Source of the DNA: Charina bottae
Lineage: Eukaryota > Chordata > Lepidosauria > Squamata > Charinaidae
Direction of reading: 5' to 3'
NCBI GenBank assembly: GCA_023362775.1
Contig: JALMGJ010000002.1
Span: 30,781,414-30,845,413, forward strand
Length of the DNA stretch: 64,000 nt
The number at the start of each line of letters is the position of its first letter. The first letter of the stretch is position 1. The notes beneath the pieces are model-generated. The model worked only from the letters and a program-made list of their open reading frames with translations, did no database searches and was not told the origin of the DNA. A program made the position numbers and the translations under genes. Positions 54,501-63,530 of this stretch are shown here, piece after piece.

Positions 54501-56247
54501 AAATCTCTCAAGTTGTTGCCTTCTTGCCTGGTTTCAGAAAATAAGACCCGTCTTGTGAAAGGTGATGATCTCATTGGTCTTCAGCCTCTAAAACAAGTCA
54601 TGATTATTTCTAATTAATGTTGGGTTCTATGAGTATATCTAGGCAGAAACATTGAATTCTTACTTGGAATCGTGAGTGGTCATGATGTGGGTCTGAGCTC
54701 CAGCATGGCTCCTTTTCCAGCCACATGCCAGACTTGGTGTGCTTAGAGCCACTCTCCATAATGAAGATGGAGTGAAGACAAAAACTCTGACTTAAATTAG
54801 AGTTTAGTGAATCAATATCATACAATTTCAGCCCACACATTCAACAACTTTCTTTTTATTGCTGGAACAATCAAGTGAGGGAACTTAATATAAGAGCCAA
54901 ACAGCCTCCCTTGCCACTATCAAATTGGCAAGGCAACAAGGAAACAACTATATATCCCCCAAACAATTTATTTATTTAAAGCGAAAGTTCTATATTTGTG
55001 CCCACCTGATGCCTCTGGTAGGATTCAAAAGACAATGTTGCATAACTCTTTCACCTTTCAGGTCATGTTCAGCTACATCTTCCAGACCACTTCCTCACTA
55101 TTACTCACAGTCTCTTTATCCTTCATGAATACATTTTGCCACACTCCAAGTTGGGCCTTAACCAAGTACAGTGGGAAAATATTTTCCAGTATCTATTCCA
55201 CCTCTCCCAACACACTCTCTCACCCTATCACTTTTAAAAACCGGCTTCATGTACTGTAGTAGTAATTGATTTAAACTGCACTTTTCATGATCCTGAAGCT
55301 GCAGAAAGAGATAAAGGCTGCCAACTGTTTTTTTAGATGCAGAACATTGCAGCAAGTGTCCAGATGACCAGCATTCCAATGAGAAGCTTGATCAGTGTGT
55401 CCCCAAAATTATAACGTTTTTGTCCTATCAAGAATCATTGGGTCTCATCCTGGCTCTCTTTGCACTTACTTTATCTCTAACCACTGCTTTTGTTCTGGGA
55501 ATCTTCATTAAATACCGAGAAACTCCCATCGTCAAAGCCAACAACCGGGACCTCACCTACATTCTCCTTGTCTCTCTCCTGCTTTCTTTCTTGACCTCCC
55601 TTCTATTCATTGGTCACCCCAAGAAAGTGACTTGCCTTCTTCGACAAACTACCTTCTGTGTTGTTTTCTCAGTTGCTGTGTCTTCATTGCTGGCCAAGAC
55701 CATCATGGTGGTGGTGGCCTTCCTGGCCACAAAGCCAGGCAGCAGGATGAGGAAGTGGCTGGGGAAGAGTCTGGCCAACTCTGTTGTCTTATCCTCCTCT
55801 GGTATTCAAGTGGGCATCTGTATCATATGGCTGGGAATCTCTCCCCCATTCCCAGATTCCGACCTGCATTCCCAACCAGGACACATCCTGCTGCAATGCA
55901 ATGAAGGCTCAGTCACCATGTTCTACATTGCACTGGGCTACATGGGGTTTCTGGCTGCCATTTGCTTCTTGGTGGCTTTCCTGTCCCGGAAGCTGCCGGG
56001 GACCTTCAACGAATCCAAGTGGATCACCTTCAGTATGTTGGTTTTCTGCAGCGTTTGGGTCTCCTTTGTCCCCACCTACCTGAGCACCAAGGGGAAATAC
56101 ATGGTGGCTGTGCAGATCTTCTCCATCCTGGCCTCCAGCCTGGGCTTACTGGGCTGCATCTTCATCCCCAAATGTTACATCATTATTCTGAGACCTGACA
56201 TGAACACAAAGGAGCATCTCATGATGAAAAACAATGAAGGCTCATGA
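42377..56247 (+). CDS. V2R gene B, vomeronasal type-2 receptor, six exons, apparently intact
   Basis: Exons: 42377-42591, 43897-44185, 45931-46767, 53206-53433, 54119-54245, 55337-56247. Lengths match gene A exactly, giving 868 residues plus TGA. Order: signal peptide, Venus-flytrap ligand-binding domain, cysteine-rich linker, seven-helix domain, short tail. The role is as for gene A: a vomeronasal chemoreceptor at the plasma membrane (family knowledge). A and B differ most in the middle of exon 3 and in TM1, and least in TM5-TM7. Intron 3 is enlarged by a Gypsy element on the opposite strand. No stop or frameshift was seen. Confidence 0.93.
42679..42945. other. About 270-base B-specific segment in intron 1
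   Basis: Absent from gene A intron 1 (site near 9855). It contains GGCAGGACCCTCCCAGGATG and no recognisable coding sequence. Origin unknown. Confidence 0.4.
43897..44185 (+). CDS. V2R gene B exon 2
   Basis: 289 nt; acceptor TTGCAG|T, donor CCACAG|GTATGA. It encodes [19 protein letters not shown] and [14 protein letters not shown]. Phases as in gene A. Confidence 0.92.
44690..44900 (-). mobile_element. CR1-type LINE 3' end, shared with block A
   Basis: Orthologous to 12105-12330: AATCATAGAATG, then AGAGATCTTCTATCCCAAAC and CTCCCGTGATGGAG. Confidence 0.6.
45931..46767 (+). CDS. V2R gene B exon 3
   Basis: 837 nt; acceptor CATATTAG|ATCAGC, donor CATGGCAG|GTGAGA, phase 0. It encodes [30 protein letters not shown] and GGKVWIATT. 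Compared with gene A, the residues between about 46170 and 46330 are the most changed. Confidence 0.93.
47411..47739 (-). mobile_element. Probable 3' LTR of the Gypsy element
   Basis: The plus strand starts TGTGAGGTTCC and ends GCATGTCA. On the minus strand AATAAA (complement near 47487) lies close to the LTR end, and a purine-rich AGGAAGACAG precedes the LTR as a possible polypurine tract. The length of 329 nt is close to the 336-nt LTR at 63531-63866. Confidence 0.6.
47822..48124 (-). pseudogene. Gypsy integrase C-terminal region and chromodomain
   Basis: The frame shows [11 protein letters not shown], then [21 protein letters not shown] and KGHSEWV, the chromodomain signature of chromovirus integrases. 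Such domains direct insertion towards chromatin marks. A BovB fragment at 48125-48237 separates it from the rest of the integrase. Confidence 0.85.
48125..48237 (+). mobile_element. 113-nt BovB 3' fragment inserted in the Gypsy element
   Basis: Plus-strand BovB terminus (GAGTAAACTCCGAGAGACAG to CGACTGAACGACTGAAC, then AAC units), flanked by ACAATGTATTT at 48114-48124 and 48238-48248. An extremely short but clean target-primed insertion. Confidence 0.92.
48250..49223 (-). pseudogene. Gypsy integrase, decayed
   Basis: Two overlapping frames. 49223-48639 has a zinc-binding-type region ([20 protein letters not shown]) and a catalytic-core part ([26 protein letters not shown]). 48626-48250 continues with [20 protein letters not shown]. 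Stops lie between the two. Catalytic acidic residues are partly visible, but the frame is broken. Confidence 0.85.
49293..50520 (-). pseudogene. Gypsy reverse transcriptase palm/thumb and RNase H, decayed
   Basis: Minus-strand pieces: RT box CLDDILIY at about 50220-50200, followed by a stop; then [20 protein letters not shown] and [14 protein letters not shown] (50200-49829); RNase H with ADASD (about 49770) and [15 protein letters not shown]; then [14 protein letters not shown] (about 49440). At the 5' end [11 protein letters not shown] lies at about 50520-50555. Confidence 0.85.
50571..50857 (-). repeat. Copied gag zinc-knuckle segment lying inside pol
   Basis: About 285 bases nearly identical to 51669-51952. 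It includes a CCHC knuckle ([14 protein letters not shown], about 50655-50705) but sits between the protease/RT linker and the RT fingers, where a gag piece does not belong. Confidence 0.88.
50870..51500 (-). pseudogene. Gypsy protease and RT linker
   Basis: A DSG protease active-site triplet is visible in a minus-strand frame at about 51450-51470, followed by a TGA. The frame 51445-51095 then encodes [15 protein letters not shown] and [16 protein letters not shown]. 51094-50870 encodes the linker to the RT ([28 protein letters not shown]). Confidence 0.8.
51640..52385 (-). pseudogene. Gypsy gag, C-terminal half with CCHC knuckle
   Basis: The capsid C-terminal part is at about 52150-51950, and the CCHC zinc knuckle [14 protein letters not shown] at about 51755-51800. 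Upstream frames are broken and the start of gag is missing. 51669-51952 is the source or copy of the segment at 50571-50857. Confidence 0.75.
52546..52727 (-). mobile_element. tRNA-derived SINE, shared with block A
   Basis: Orthologous to 20005-20250: GACTGGCCCAAGGTCACC, then CCTTAACCACTACAACAAA. Shortened at its 3' end. Confidence 0.7.
53206..53433 (+). CDS. V2R gene B exon 4
   Basis: 228 nt, phase 0; acceptor CTTTGCAG|CTTCAT, donor AAGAAG|GTAGCT. It encodes [20 protein letters not shown] and NRNAILWP. Confidence 0.92.
54119..54245 (+). CDS. V2R gene B exon 5 (cysteine-rich linker)
   Basis: 127 nt; acceptor GTTTAG|ATGGCA, donor GAAG|GTAGGT. It encodes [12 protein letters not shown] and [10 protein letters not shown]. 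Confidence 0.9.
55337..56247 (+). CDS. V2R gene B exon 6 (seven-helix domain)
   Basis: 911 nt; acceptor TTTTTTAG|ATGCAG. It encodes HCSKCPDDQ, seven helices from [38 protein letters not shown] and tail [15 protein letters not shown], ending in TGA. Differences from gene A concentrate in TM1. Confidence 0.95.
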
Positions 56248-56456
56248 TTTTAGAACCTCTTTTTGTACAGCTTACTGGTATTATAAAATAACATTCCTTG
56301 GAAGTAGTCTTGTTTTTAGTTGTTTTAAACAATCCTTGTTAATCCTTGTTTAGTTTTAATATTATTAAATAATATGCATAAGAAATAATCTCCTTTTTAG
56401 ATCTTCTAAACAATCTTTGTCCATCCATGTGAGTTCTGAATTACAATGGCTAACTA

Positions 56457-57305
56457 CAGGTAGTCCTTAGTTAATGAACTTTGTTAAAGTCACTTATTCA
56501 GTGACTTTTCAAAGTTACAATGGCGCTGAACTGGTGGTACTTATGATTGGTCCTCAAAATTATGGCATCCCAACCCCCCTGAAGTCACATGATCATGATC
56601 TGGGTACTTGGCAACTGGCTAACACTTACTGTATAACCATTGCAGCATACTTTGGTCATATGTCACCATTTGCAACCTTCCCTTCTGGCTTCCTGCAAGC
56701 AAAGTCCCTGGGGAAGCCAGGAGGGAAGGTTGCTAGTCACTCCACCACTTTTTCTTCTGAGGAGCTCCGATATGGAATACAAGATCCTTGGGACCTCTTA
56801 CTCTGTAGTCTGTGCTCGGGCCACAGCTCCTCCTCCCTCCCCAGCTGCACTTGTGCCTCGCTGCAGCGACCTCTTCCCAGTCTGCATGAACTTGTGCCTA
56901 ACAGCAGCACTCCCTCCCCAGTGCACACAAATTCACTGGAGCGCCCCCCTGCCCTCCCTCACTCCATAGTCCTCAGCCACCTGCCTGCCTGCTTGTGATC
57001 TGCCTGGGACTTGTGACTTTCTGCTGGCTTCCCCATTGACTTTGTTTGTGGGAAGCTGGGAGGAAGTTGCAAGTCACATTCAGGTGAGGTCTTCGCTGAA
57101 TCCTCACTTAACAATGGCAATGAGGACTGCTAGGATTGCTGTCACTGTGAAATACAGTCATGTGATCTCGCTCTTTAAGACTGCCCAGAGTCCCTATTCT
57201 GGGGGGAGATGGGCAGTGTCAAAATTTGAAAAATAAATAAAAGACTGCATCATTTAGCAATTGAAATTCTAGTCCCAATTTCCCTAACTAAGCGAGGACT
57301 ACCTG
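56457..57305. mobile_element. TIR DNA transposon or MITE with TA target site
   Basis: It starts CAGGTAGTCCT and ends AGGACTACCTG, with TA on both sides (56455-56456, 57306-57307). Internal ACTTGGCAACTGGCTAACAC and TCACATGATCATGATC are recognisable from a TIR element common in squamates. No transposase. About 57176-57245 carries GGGGGGAGATGGGCAG plus an AATAAATAAA tail, an L2-type tail nested inside. Block A lacks the element (site about 28502). Confidence 0.8.
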
Positions 57306-57559
57306 TAATGAAACTGAAGAAGTAATCTTCAGAAGTAATCTTCTCTGAAATAATTACATTGAAATCACATCGCTAACAGAAATATGTTTTCTGAAACCAG
57401 TGCAGATAAACTGTCACTAGGAAATTTTCGTAATATAGTATTTTGGTGAGATGAACATCTGTTGCTAATTTTTTCTGTGTCTCATTGTGAATAGAGTTTT
57501 CTTTCATCTCACTTGATTTCCATATTTTAATTCATGGCCCTTGCTCTTCCTTCAAATTT

Positions 57560-58600
57560 AATTTTATACAACGTGGCCCTTCATGTATCCCAATGCCACA
57601 CATCGCGCCACTCTACTTGAGTCCATCCACCTTGCTGCTGGTCATCCTCTTCTTCTCTTCCCTTCTATCTTTCCCAGCATTGTTGATTTCTCAACAAAGC
57701 GAAGTCATTGCATAATGCACCGAAGATTTGAGACTGGTCATTTGTTCCTCAAGTGAAAACTTTAAAATTAATCTAAAAAAAATTAATCTAAATTTGTTCA
57801 ATATATTGGTTTCCTTGGCTATCCATAGAATTCTCAGAAGCCTTCTTCAACACCAAAGTTCAAAGGCATCAGCACTCTTCCTATCCTGCTTCTTCAAAGG
57901 GCAACTTTGAGTGTCACAGGGAATTTTCCTAACTTTTCATAGCTTGATACAATCGAAGGCCATTCTATAACCAGTGAAGTGTACATTGATTTCTTTTTGG
58001 TAGTTTTTGGATTTTCAATTATGCAGAATGCATCAGCACAAATGTCTCTTGTTCCTCAGCTGTTTCAAAAACCAGATTCAGCATCTGGTATCTCACTTCC
58101 ATGTAGGGCTATAATCTGCATTATTTGGTTAGCATGTGAAATTGAGGATATTGATAGGTTCCACATTCTGTTCAATTTCCTCTCCTTGGTGTTGTAATAT
58201 TAACTGACCTCTTCCTAATTGTTCATCACTTTCATCTCCAGATTTGCTGGCATAGTTTGGCAAGAACCTTTACTGATTCTTCTGCTGCTTGCTGTATTTC
58301 TTATATCAGTTTCTGTTGCCTTCCAAACTGGGAATGTTCATCTACTCATATTAGATCTTTGTATAAGTAGGAAATATCTTCTGCCTTGGATGTTGGAATC
58401 TCTACTCTACAGAATTTCAGTATACTTCTTCCATCCTTGAATTGGTCCACTGACATCTTTTAGCGTACTATTTCAAGGGTTAAACCTTCTTCTGAGGTCA
58501 GAGATCTGTTGGATAACCTTCCTTTTTTTCTATGTCTGTTTCTATATTCAGTGTATTAAAGACATCACTGTAATACTTTTTCTTTTCTCTTTTAATTACT
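57560..58600 (-). mobile_element. Decayed RTE-like LINE C-terminal fragment
   Basis: Read on the minus strand, the stretch around 57800-57880 encodes ADAFELWC, then RRLLRILWIAKETN, and that around 57610-57690 encodes MLGKIEGKRRRG. Both are patterns seen in the C-terminus of BovB-like proteins but in a more decayed, different family. Boundaries are approximate. Confidence 0.5.
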
Positions 58601-58614
58601 TCTGCCGGTTAAGT

Positions 58615-58770
58615 ATCTAGGGGGCGCCATCCCTCTTTTGGGGGAGATGGGCAGTTACAAAATTTGATAAAAAATAAATAAATACATAAATAAATAAATA
58701 CATAAATAAATAAATACATAAATAAATACATACATACATACATACATACATACATACATACATACATAAT
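58615..58770. repeat. L2-type tail followed by AAAT/ACAT microsatellite
   Basis: GGGGGAGATGGGCAGTTACAAAATTTG is an L2-like terminus. It is followed by AATAAATACAT and then pure CATA units. Confidence 0.75.
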
Positions 58771-58774
58771 ATAC

Positions 58775-59688
58775 TGCTTCAGAAATGGAGGATCTTAACC
58801 AGGCTTTCTCTGACTTTCACCGAGATATTAAAGCAGATATTGAGCATTCTTTCTGATTCCTGCCACGTTATTCTTCAAGACATTCGGACCATTGTGGAAA
58901 ATATGTGGTCTGAAATGTGCCATTCGGTTGGGGATACTGTGGATGAACCTGAAGAATCTAACAGTGATGGAAATGTCTCTCCCAAGAGTGAGATCCGGGC
59001 TTTTGTTGAAATCCTGGATGAAATTGGCAATGCTGACTTGAAGATATTAAATTTGAGCTGCAAGATATGAGTGAATTTGACTTTCTGATGGAATGTTATG
59101 GAAAAGAAGGGGTTATTATGTAGGGGAGGTTTTCTGAAGAGAAGTCTGTGTTTCTGAGGGGAGCAGTTGAGCTCTTTGATTTCTTTAAGATAATAGTTCT
59201 GTGCCCATTATGGTGATATGTAAATGTCTTGGTCTATTTTGAAGTGGGTTAAGGGACTAAAAATATTTATCTGGATGGTCTTTTGGCTTTGGATGACTTT
59301 ACTTATCGTCAATGATTGGGATTATGATTATTAAGGTTTTTTCTGATTCATGTTTTTTGTATTCATGTTTTTTTGTATTATTAACTTTAATGGTAGACAT
59401 TTTTACATTCTTTTCTATTTTTGATCTTTATTATAGTAGACAGGAATAGAATAGTAGAATATAGAAAAGTAGTAGGAAGGGAATAATTATAGAGTAAGGG
59501 ACTGATTATGGGAAATTGCTTTATATCCTTGATGTTTAAAGTCGGAAGTCACTTCTTTTTGTAATCGATCTAAACAATTTTCTCTTGTGTTTTCACACAT
59601 TTTAGTTCTTTTTTGTAGTTGTTTGTTTTTCTGTATCTTTTCTCTTTTTTTGAAATTTAATAAAATCCTTTTTTAAAAAAATAGAAAG
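58775..59688 (+). mobile_element. Internally deleted L1-type element
   Basis: An ATG-led stretch (MEDLNQAFSDFHRDIKADIE, then a stop) resembles the start of an L1 ORF1. It is followed by a non-coding body and a tail GAAATTTAATAAAATCC with an A-run at about 59680, matching the end of the L1 at 1906-8228. There is no ORF2. It lies just upstream of relic D, in what was intron 3 of that copy. Confidence 0.55.
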
Positions 59689-59689
59689 T

Positions 59690-59904
59690 TGAAGATATAT
59701 CTGAAAAAGATCCGGTATTCCCTGGAGGAGGGAGAGGAGCTTCCCATCAAATCCTGAATCATTCACCTTCAGATAGAAGTGCTGAGCTGAAGAGGGTGAA
59801 TTCTTCAGAGCAGTTCCAATCCAGAAGAATAGCCATAAACACCTTGAAGAAAGGCTCAAGGGGGAATGTGGAAGCTGCATGTCTGATTTTCTATGTCTTT
59901 GCAG
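59690..59904 (+). other. Intron 3 remnant of V2R copy D
   Basis: Aligns to 22035-22255 of gene A (for example GAGGAGCTTCCCATCAAATC), confirming that D derives from the same unit. Block B lacks most of this stretch. Confidence 0.8.
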
Positions 59905-60624
59905 CTTCATCTACTCATCAGAAATTTCCAGCTTCACAATCTTTCCAGGGATGGGGTTTATTTGGATGAAAAAGGACTTCCTGGTACTGACTTTGATATC
60001 ATGCAGTGGGCAGTGTTTCCCAACAAGTCTAAAGGTGGCGTGAAATTTGTGAGTGTAGAAAGAGAAGCCTCCTCTGAAGTTAAGGTCTCCATCAATCAGA
60101 GTGCCATCCTGTGGCCAACCTCATTTAAGAAGGTAGCTGATATTCCTTGGGTTTTGGTCTTCTATTCACCTTTTCATATGCAAACTTTTCTGCAAGGAAT
60201 TTCTGAGCAGAAAATCTCTCCCCCATTCCCAGATTCTGACCTGAATTCCCAACCAGGACAAATGCTGCTTGAATGCAATGAAGGCTCAGTCACCATCTTC
60301 TACACTGCACTGGGCTACATGGGCTTTCTGGCTGCCATCTGCTTCTTGGTGGCTTTCCTGTCCCGGAAGCTGCCAGGGACCTTCAACGAAGCCAAGTGGA
60401 TCACCTTCAGCATGTTGGATTTCTGCAGCATTTGGGTCTCCTTTGTCCCCACCTACCTGAGCATCAAAGGGAAATACATGGTGGCTGTGCAGATCTTATC
60501 CATCCTGGCCTCCATCCTGGGCTTACTGGGCTCCATCTTTGTCCCCAGATTCTACATCATTATCCTGAGACCTGGCATGAACACCAAGGAGCATCTAATG
60601 ATGAAAATTAATGTGCGCTCCTGA
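59905..60624 (+). pseudogene. V2R relic D: exon 4 fused through intron 4 to the 3' half of exon 6
   Basis: Exon 4 (59905-60132, 228 nt, acceptor CTTTGCAG) is intact and is followed by about 66 bases of intron 4. A junction insert carries a 16-nt inverted copy of intron sequence (60199-60214), then exon 6 from about 60213 to TGA at 60622-60624. A deletion has removed the rest of intron 4, exon 5, intron 5 and exon 6 through TM4. Yet one frame runs open from 59893 to the stop (243 codons), covering the end of the ligand-binding domain, a junk linker and TM5-TM7. Without the upstream exons, exon 5 and TM1-TM4 it cannot be a normal receptor. Confidence 0.9.
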
Positions 60625-60940
60625 TTTTAATCCCTGTTTATTAATTAATGTGGGCTCCTGATTTTAATCCCTGTTTATTAACTAGTTGATCAGAACTATA
60701 AAACAAGATTGTGTGGAAGTCATCTCTTTTTATGTGTTCTGTGGAGTCTTTCTTCCTTCTTTTTAAGCTTTGAATTCTGCTGATCCTTAAAGGCTAATCC
60801 TTGCCTGCTTGGGAAAGCTGACTGAACCAGTCTCTAGTTGGTTTTACTGAGAAGGACTCAGGGCCCTTGCCCCAGCTGGGACCCAGGACATGAAATCATG
60901 TGGCTCAGCAGGGAAGTGCACCCTCTATGTGCTGATTCAG
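60625..60940. other. 3' flank of relic D
   Basis: It starts with a short tandem duplication of the stop-codon region: CTCCTGATTTTAATCCCTG occurs at about 60618 and 60656. The rest aligns to the flank of relic C (36406-36700). No gene. Confidence 0.75.
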
Positions 60941-61022
60941 TGTAATGACTACAGAACCTTAGTTGCAACAAAATAGTCTCACAAGGTATTCTTGGAAAAT
61001 CTACTTTACTGCTAAGTTACTG
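60941..61022 (-). mobile_element. Partial 3' LTR of the Gypsy element
   Basis: 82 bases starting TGTAATGACTACAG match the first part of the LTR at 63531 (plus-strand view). Confidence 0.88.
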
Positions 61023-61920
61023 GTACGGAAGCTACAGCTGGTACAGAATGCGGCCGCGTAGGCAGTTTTAAGTGTACCAAGATCGACACATGTAACACCT
61101 CTGCTCCGTGAGCTGCATTGGGTGCCAGTTTGCTTCCGGGTCCAATTCAAGGTGTTGGTCATCACCTTTAAAGCCCTACATGGCATGGGCCCAGGTTATC
61201 TGAGGGACTGCCTCATCCCCATTACAACATCCCGTCCTACCCGATCTTGCACAGAGGGCATGCTACGGACCCCCTCTATGAAAGAGTTCCATCTAGCGGG
61301 GTCTAGGAGGTGATCCTTCTCTGCAATGGCACCTGCCCTATGGAACATTCTTCCCCCACAGATAAGACAGATCCCTTCACTCCTGGACTTCAGAAAAAAA
61401 TTGAAAACCTGGCTCTGTGATCTCGCCTGGGGCAAGAGGGAAAGAGGTCAGGCTTGGTGTCTATGAAGGTTCTCAGTCATCCAGGTGGAACAGTCTGTAG
61501 CTTGAATCATGTCAACTGGATTTCTATTTTCTCTGTGGAAACGTTTCGCTCCTTATCCAAGGAGCTTCTTCAGTCTGAGCAAAGTTGGTAAGGGAATCCT
61601 AAATATGTCCTAACTTTGCTCAGACTGAAGAAGCTCCTTGGATAAGGAGCGAAACGTTTCCACAGAGAAAATAGAAATCCAGTTGACATGATTCAAGCTA
61701 CAGACAGGTCAGGCTTGGGGATGGCTGATCGCTTAGAGCCACCCCAAATATTTTAAATAGTCTTCAGCAGCACTGCAAACCATCTACCTCTTGGTTTTAA
61801 TTTAAATTATATTTATTATATTTAGTATATTGTATTTTATTGTGTTTTTATTGTATTGTACTATTGTTATAGCTGTGAACCGCCCAGAGTCCCTCCTTGA
61901 GAGGGAGATGGGCGGTCATA
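61023..61920 (+). mobile_element. L2-type LINE 3' end
   Basis: Plus-strand coding remnant LRELHWVPVCFRVQFKVLVI and TFKALHGMGPGYLRDCL (about 61105-61210), the C-terminal region of L2/CR1-group RT proteins. Later FRKKLKTWLCD precedes a 3' UTR with CCGCCCAGAGTCCCTCC and GGAGATGGGCGG. A tail of AATT and AAT repeats runs 61925-61975. It inserted within the Gypsy element. A palindromic Penelope insertion splits it at 61458-61705. Confidence 0.82.
61458..61705. mobile_element. Second palindromic Penelope-like insertion with 13-bp TSD
   Basis: Flanked by AGGTCAGGCTTGG at 61445-61457 and 61706-61718. It has the same leader type (TGTCTATGAAGGTTCTCAG) as the insertion at 17319, then arms 61493-61586 and 61612-61705 that are perfect complements over 94 nt, with a 25-nt spacer. 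The arms match the outermost 94 nt of the larger palindrome except for a few bases. Confidence 0.88.
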
Positions 61921-61924
61921 GAAA

Positions 61925-61942
61925 TTTAATTAATTAATTAAT

Positions 61943-61975
<33 letters not shown>
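61925..61975. repeat. AATT and AAT simple repeat (L2 tail)
   Basis: TTAA/AATT units followed by AAT units at the L2 3' terminus. Confidence 0.9.
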
Positions 61976-62206
61976 ACAACAACAACAGTCTGCTTTATTG
62001 TTGTCTGCTAGGTGGTCTGAGTCTTTCTCATCAAATACATCTGAAAACTCTTGGTATCTTTCAGGTACTCCATTCTCCCTTTTCACTCCCTTGGAGAGCG
62101 TCTTTTGTTCCACTATAACCCCCACCCTATGTGCCATCGGTGCAGGCTCTAGGGGCTCTCTAGGGGTATACACTCCATGTTTAACTTAAAAATTCTGGTG
62201 TCCCAG

Positions 62207-62611
62207 TCAATTTGGGGTTTGGCACTCCGTAACCATGGTAATCCCAAAATTATAATGTGCTATAGAGGCCACTATAAAACTCAAAGTCTCTTTATGGTCC
62301 CCAATTCGCATGCTAATGGCTTCAGTGCAATGTTCCACTGCTCCTCCGTAAGCTTCTGAGCCATCCAACTGGGTCAATATTAATGGGTGCTTCAGCCTCA
62401 CAACTTTTAATTCCAGTCCCGTTACTATAGCTGGGTGAATTAAGCATTTAGTACAGCCTGAATCCACCATTGCCTTTAAATCTGCTTTGCAATTAGTTCT
62501 TGAGTTGCACAATTGCACCCCCACCAATAGAACAGTAGAGTCTTTACTCACCGGCTGCTCTGTGCCTCCAGAGTCTCCCGCCTGCCTATGGGCGCCGCTT
62601 AGGGCAGGCAT
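62207..62611 (-). pseudogene. Gypsy protease region
   Basis: An open frame of 134 codons with MVDSGCTKCLIHPAIVTGLE, the DSG active site of a retropepsin, then LDGSEAYGGAVEHC and NFGITM. The frame ends at a stop before the RT linker. The product would be an aspartic protease processing gag-pol, but the element lacks the rest of pol. Confidence 0.78.
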
Positions 62612-62653
62612 GATTAGTTTTCCACCGGCTGAGGGATTTCTTTCTCCGATTCC

Positions 62654-63469
62654 TCAGACGATGAGGGGTTGCAGCTGCACCAGCCAATCTGCTGCGGGTC
62701 CCTTCAGCCTAGACCCTACTAAGTTCACCTTTGAAAGCTCTGAAGGGAAAACTCCTCCAAACTCTGCCATATACAACTTCACATTGGTTATGAAGTAGGA
62801 CAGCTGCTGCGGGTCTCCATTAAACTTAACACGCAGATCCCTAGATCCCCCTTTTTGCTGAGCAGGGCTCATAGTACTCACAGGAGGTTGCCCCCAAGAG
62901 ACAGACAGATGGGAGGCTCTCCTTTGGCTTGCTGCAGGAGGGATGTGTGGGGAAGGAGTCATTATCTCCGGCTCAGGTGTCAATTTCCTAGAGGCTTGAG
63001 ATGAACCAGGCTCAAATGGCCCTTCTCTCATTTGAGACACTGAGAGTGACAAATTCTGCAATATCATTTCCATCGACAACATGCGTGACTCGACGGCTCT
63101 CAGCCTCTGTGGGGTGGCATTGCTACCTTCTTCGCTGCCGCTCCTCTCCTTGGGTCTGGCTCCTTGTGATCGTTGGGGCCTCATTTCTAGCTCTGGTCCC
63201 CACGCCTCTCTGTCCGGTCTGTCCCGGCCAGGCCTCCGATCGTCTTCCACCGTGGCCTCCCACGATTCTACATCCACCTCTCGCGACGTCTGCATGTAAT
63301 CCAGAGTAATCAGGCTCTCATCCACTGGCAGCACAGCCTCTTCTGCTGCTGGTGATGACCTTCCTGCCACCCCTCTTGGCTCCTGCTCCTCTTCTTCCAA
63401 CTCGGCTTCCAGCCCTACCTTCTGCTCAATAGGTCCGGGCTGTGCTCCTTCCTTTAACATTCTTTCCAT
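62654..63469 (-). CDS. Gypsy gag, open reading frame
   Basis: An open frame of 271 codons. The N-terminus is acidic (ELEEEEQEP), followed by a low-complexity region with many P, S and R residues and a short leucine-rich stretch (MILQNLSLSVSQMREG). The start of a gag capsid domain follows: RVKFNGDPQQLSYFITNVKL, then VNLVGSRLKGPAADWL. The capsid continues in another frame. Start ATG at 63469, 62 bases inside the LTR end. Gag would assemble the particle. Confidence 0.75.
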   Translation of the reverse strand: MERMLKEGAQPGPIEQKVGLEAELEEEEQEPRGVAGRSSPAAEEAVLPVDESLITLDYMQTSREVDVESWEATVEDDRRPGRDRPDREAWGPELEMRPQRSQGARPKERSGSEEGSNATPQRLRAVESRMLSMEMILQNLSLSVSQMREGPFEPGSSQASRKLTPEPEIMTPSPHIPPAASQRRASHLSVSWGQPPVSTMSPAQQKGGSRDLRVKFNGDPQQLSYFITNVKLYMAEFGGVFPSELSKVNLVGSRLKGPAADWLVQLQPLIV

Positions 63470-63530
63470 GTTTTAACTCTCGCTGGAATGCTTACACCCA
63501 GGTAGAGTTTAGCTAGGAGATGCAACTAAA

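Larger units (their letters stand above)
39105..56450 (+). repeat. Tandem duplication block B (contains V2R gene B)
   Basis: Same order and orientation as block A from GCAAAAAAAATGTTAGC onward. It lacks the L1, BovB, SINE, palindromic Penelope, hAT MITE and second L1 found in A, and has its own solo LTR (40482) and Gypsy element (47411). A GGGA run lies at 39196-39218. Confidence 0.8.

Noticed and set aside
55632..56198. Alternative-frame open frames over exon 6 of gene B (also 28040-28222 and 60269-60611)
   Set aside because: Shadows of the V2R seven-helix coding frame; they recur in each paralogue only because the coding sequence is conserved.
62654..63469. A novel acidic, serine/proline-rich host protein
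   Set aside because: Its C-terminus is a gag capsid start, it sits next to an LTR and a DSG protease, and it is on the same strand as both.
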